DNA of 64,000 nt from Pararhodobacter zhoushanensis (GTDB lineage: Bacteria; Pseudomonadota; Alphaproteobacteria; Rhodobacterales; Rhodobacteraceae): NCBI RefSeq assembly GCF_025949695.1, contig NZ_JAPDFL010000001.1, positions 1,925,501 to 1,989,500 on the forward strand, written 5' to 3'. The notes beneath the pieces were generated by a model that searched no databases, was not told where the DNA came from, and worked only from the letters and a program-made list of their open reading frames with translations. Shown piece by piece: positions 62,823 through 64,000 of this stretch. The position numbers and the translations under genes were made by a program. Each line of letters starts with the position of its first letter. Position 1 is the stretch's first letter.

Positions 62823-63942
62823 CAGCGGTTCTGCGTGATGTAGAAGATGACGCCCGCGACGATGATCGCGACGATCACCGCGCCGGTGATCTTCCAGGCA
62901 GACCACGGGCGTTCGCCCTGCACCTTGCCGGTCTGGCCATTCACCACGAACCGATAGGATTTACCGCGATAGCGATAGGCCGCCATCCAGATCGGCAACA
63001 GCACGTGCTTGAACCGCTCATCCTGATGCTCGGTATCGACCGAATGCACCCGCTGCTCGTCGCCGCCGATGTCGCGGCGCACGTCCTGACGGATCACCTC
63101 GTCCATGCGCTCGACCGCCAGAACGTGGCCATCGGGCAGCTGCACCGTGTACCCCTCGGCGCGGAACCCGGACAGGAACTGCGGCGAATAGGGCGCCAGT
63201 TCGCCCAGCATCCACGGCTCGAGCGCGCGGACATATTTGCGCGGCAGCGATTGCGAGGCCATGATCAGCATATCGTGGAAATGCCGCGCGACCCGGCCCG
63301 ACACGCGGTGCCAGCGGATCTTGCGGACCTGCTCGGTTTCCATCTTGCCGTTACGGTTCACCGTGCGGGTTTCGTAATAGGCGTCGCCCCGTTCGCCGGT
63401 ATAGCGCGAGCGGGTGTCGCTGTCGAAAGACCAGTAGGGCACATAAAGCCCGTCCAGCCGCGAGCCGTCCGAGCGGGCGTAGTCCTTGAGCTTGTTGGGG
63501 GCGAACCACAGCCGCCCCAGCCATGATTTCATCGCATCATGCGCCTCGCGCTCGGCCAGTTTGAAGGGCAGGACGGCGGCGGGTTTGATCTGGCGTTGGG
63601 TGCCGGTGTCGGTCACCACCGGCGAGCCGCAGAACGGACATTGCGCCGCGTGCTGGGCGGGGTCGAAATCGACCTGCGCGCCGCAGTTCGAGCAACTGAG
63701 GATGCGGTGTTCCTCGATCGCGTCGGCGGGCAGGTGATTGGCCAGCGCGTCGCGCAGATCCATGGTTTCCAGCGCGACATCGCGCTCGGCCTCGGAATGC
63801 GGGATGTCCTGCTCGTGGCCGCAATACTGGCAGGTGAGCCGCCGCTGACCCGGCGAAAACCGCAGCTGGGCGCCGCAATTTTCGCACGGGAAACGGTGTT
63901 CATCACCCGCAACGGGCGGGGCGGGGGGCTTGTGTCGCTCAT
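62822..63942 (-). pseudogene. zinc-ribbon membrane protein ('primosomal protein N'-like in databases), frameshifted at a G run
   Basis: The main frame holds SCSNCGAQVDFDPAQHAAQCPFCGSPV, then [39 protein letters not shown] and one C-terminal membrane helix (about 345-365). A further zinc ribbon lies upstream (PCENCGAQLRFSPGQ, CQYCG) in the same frame. The only good start, ATG at 63940-63942 (MSDTSPP), is in another frame; one extra base in the six-G run at 63923-63928 joins them, giving 373 residues. Not a helicase; no ATPase motif. Function unknown. Confidence 0.8.
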
Positions 63943-63948
63943 GGCGCG

Positions 63949-64000
63949 TTACCCGGCGGGCGGGGGCGGCGGCGGCGGCATGGCAGCGAAGACCTGTGCC
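63949..64000 (-). CDS. C-terminal end of an upstream gene (Pro-rich tail), partial
   Basis: Reads AQVFAAMPPPPPPPAG to a TAA, six bases before the zinc-ribbon gene's ATG. In relatives an SPFH-domain protein precedes that gene, so this may be its tail; that is inference from gene order I recall, not from the sixteen residues visible. Confidence 0.4.
   Translation of the reverse strand, partial: AQVFAAMPPPPPPPAG

Noticed and set aside
12982..63928. Programmed frameshifting or phase variation at G runs
   Set aside because: Seven unrelated genes including enzymes and a sigma factor, all with the same direction of loss, fit a technical cause better. There is no slippery heptamer with a downstream structure at each site.
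62822..63942. Primosomal helicase PriA
   Set aside because: Only zinc ribbons and a membrane helix are present, with no Walker motifs or helicase domains.

Overview
This is GC-rich (mid-60s %), densely coded alphaproteobacterial chromosome. The gene families point to Rhodobacteraceae (roseobacter/Rhodobacter group): ChvE-GguAB, acetyl-type MetA, paired FAD/GcvT methylamine oxidoreductases, a non-pyrrolysine MttB relative, H-NOX with an HNOBA-GGDEF partner, DUF3572 beside a PleD-like protein, and short intergenic palindromes built around AAATATCC. I see no phage, transposase, CRISPR array, tRNA or rRNA.

Layout. 1-2.9 kb: the end of a P1 (DmpA-type) peptidase, an alpha/beta hydrolase and a TTC38-like TPR protein, followed on the minus strand by a GT61 glycosyltransferase. 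5.1-18.6 kb: a LysR regulator divergent from a 10-gene sugar operon. ChvE-GguAB imports aldoses; a Gfo/Idh/MocA dehydrogenase, an SMP-30 lactonase and an IlvD/Edd dehydratase form 2-keto-3-deoxy acids; one branch (DapA-type dehydratase plus semialdehyde dehydrogenase) takes the pentose acid to 2-oxoglutarate, the other (DgoK, DgoA) takes the hexose acid to pyruvate and glyceraldehyde 3-phosphate. 18.7-24 kb: a phosphorelay island of a single-domain receiver, two receivers with GGDEF-like but motif-less C-termini, a three-PAS histidine kinase and an HPt protein. 24-28.5 kb (minus): penicillin acylase family protein, ATPase and homoserine O-acyltransferase. 28.5-32.3 kb: HIBADH-type dehydrogenase, adenine deaminase and an orphan metal-binding protein. 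32.4-44.7 kb: one-carbon genes on both strands (two dimethylglycine-dehydrogenase-like flavoproteins flanking a homocysteine methyltransferase, an MttB-like protein, a methyl-THF:corrinoid methyltransferase, a short MetF, a HAD phosphatase and a small PF13769-type protein), with UspA, Pr6Pr and LysE genes between. 45-51 kb: two beta-barrel proteins, Ppx/GppA, RlmE, a decayed intergenic stretch, GltX. 51-56.5 kb: VWA lipoprotein-like protein, Nudix, DUF983, and an EF-hand/ECF sigma/anti-sigma-like/metal-sensor group. 56.8-61 kb: cyclic-di-GMP signalling (PleD-like, H-NOX, HNOBA-GGDEF). 61-64 kb: ectoine-hydrolase-like M24 protein, Dtd and a zinc-ribbon membrane protein.

The most important caution for a reader is that seven conserved genes are split, and each becomes continuous if one G (or C) is added to a run of five or six. 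I saw no run of seven or more G or C anywhere in the window. This looks like systematic homopolymer under-calling, not seven independent gene deaths. They are listed here as frameshifted genes but may be intact in the organism. The most interesting biology is the phosphorelay island with degenerate GGDEF outputs, the H-NOX protein lacking the heme-ligand histidine beside an HNOBA-GGDEF partner, the two-branch aldose operon, and an intergenic repeat translated into the start of a methyltransferase.
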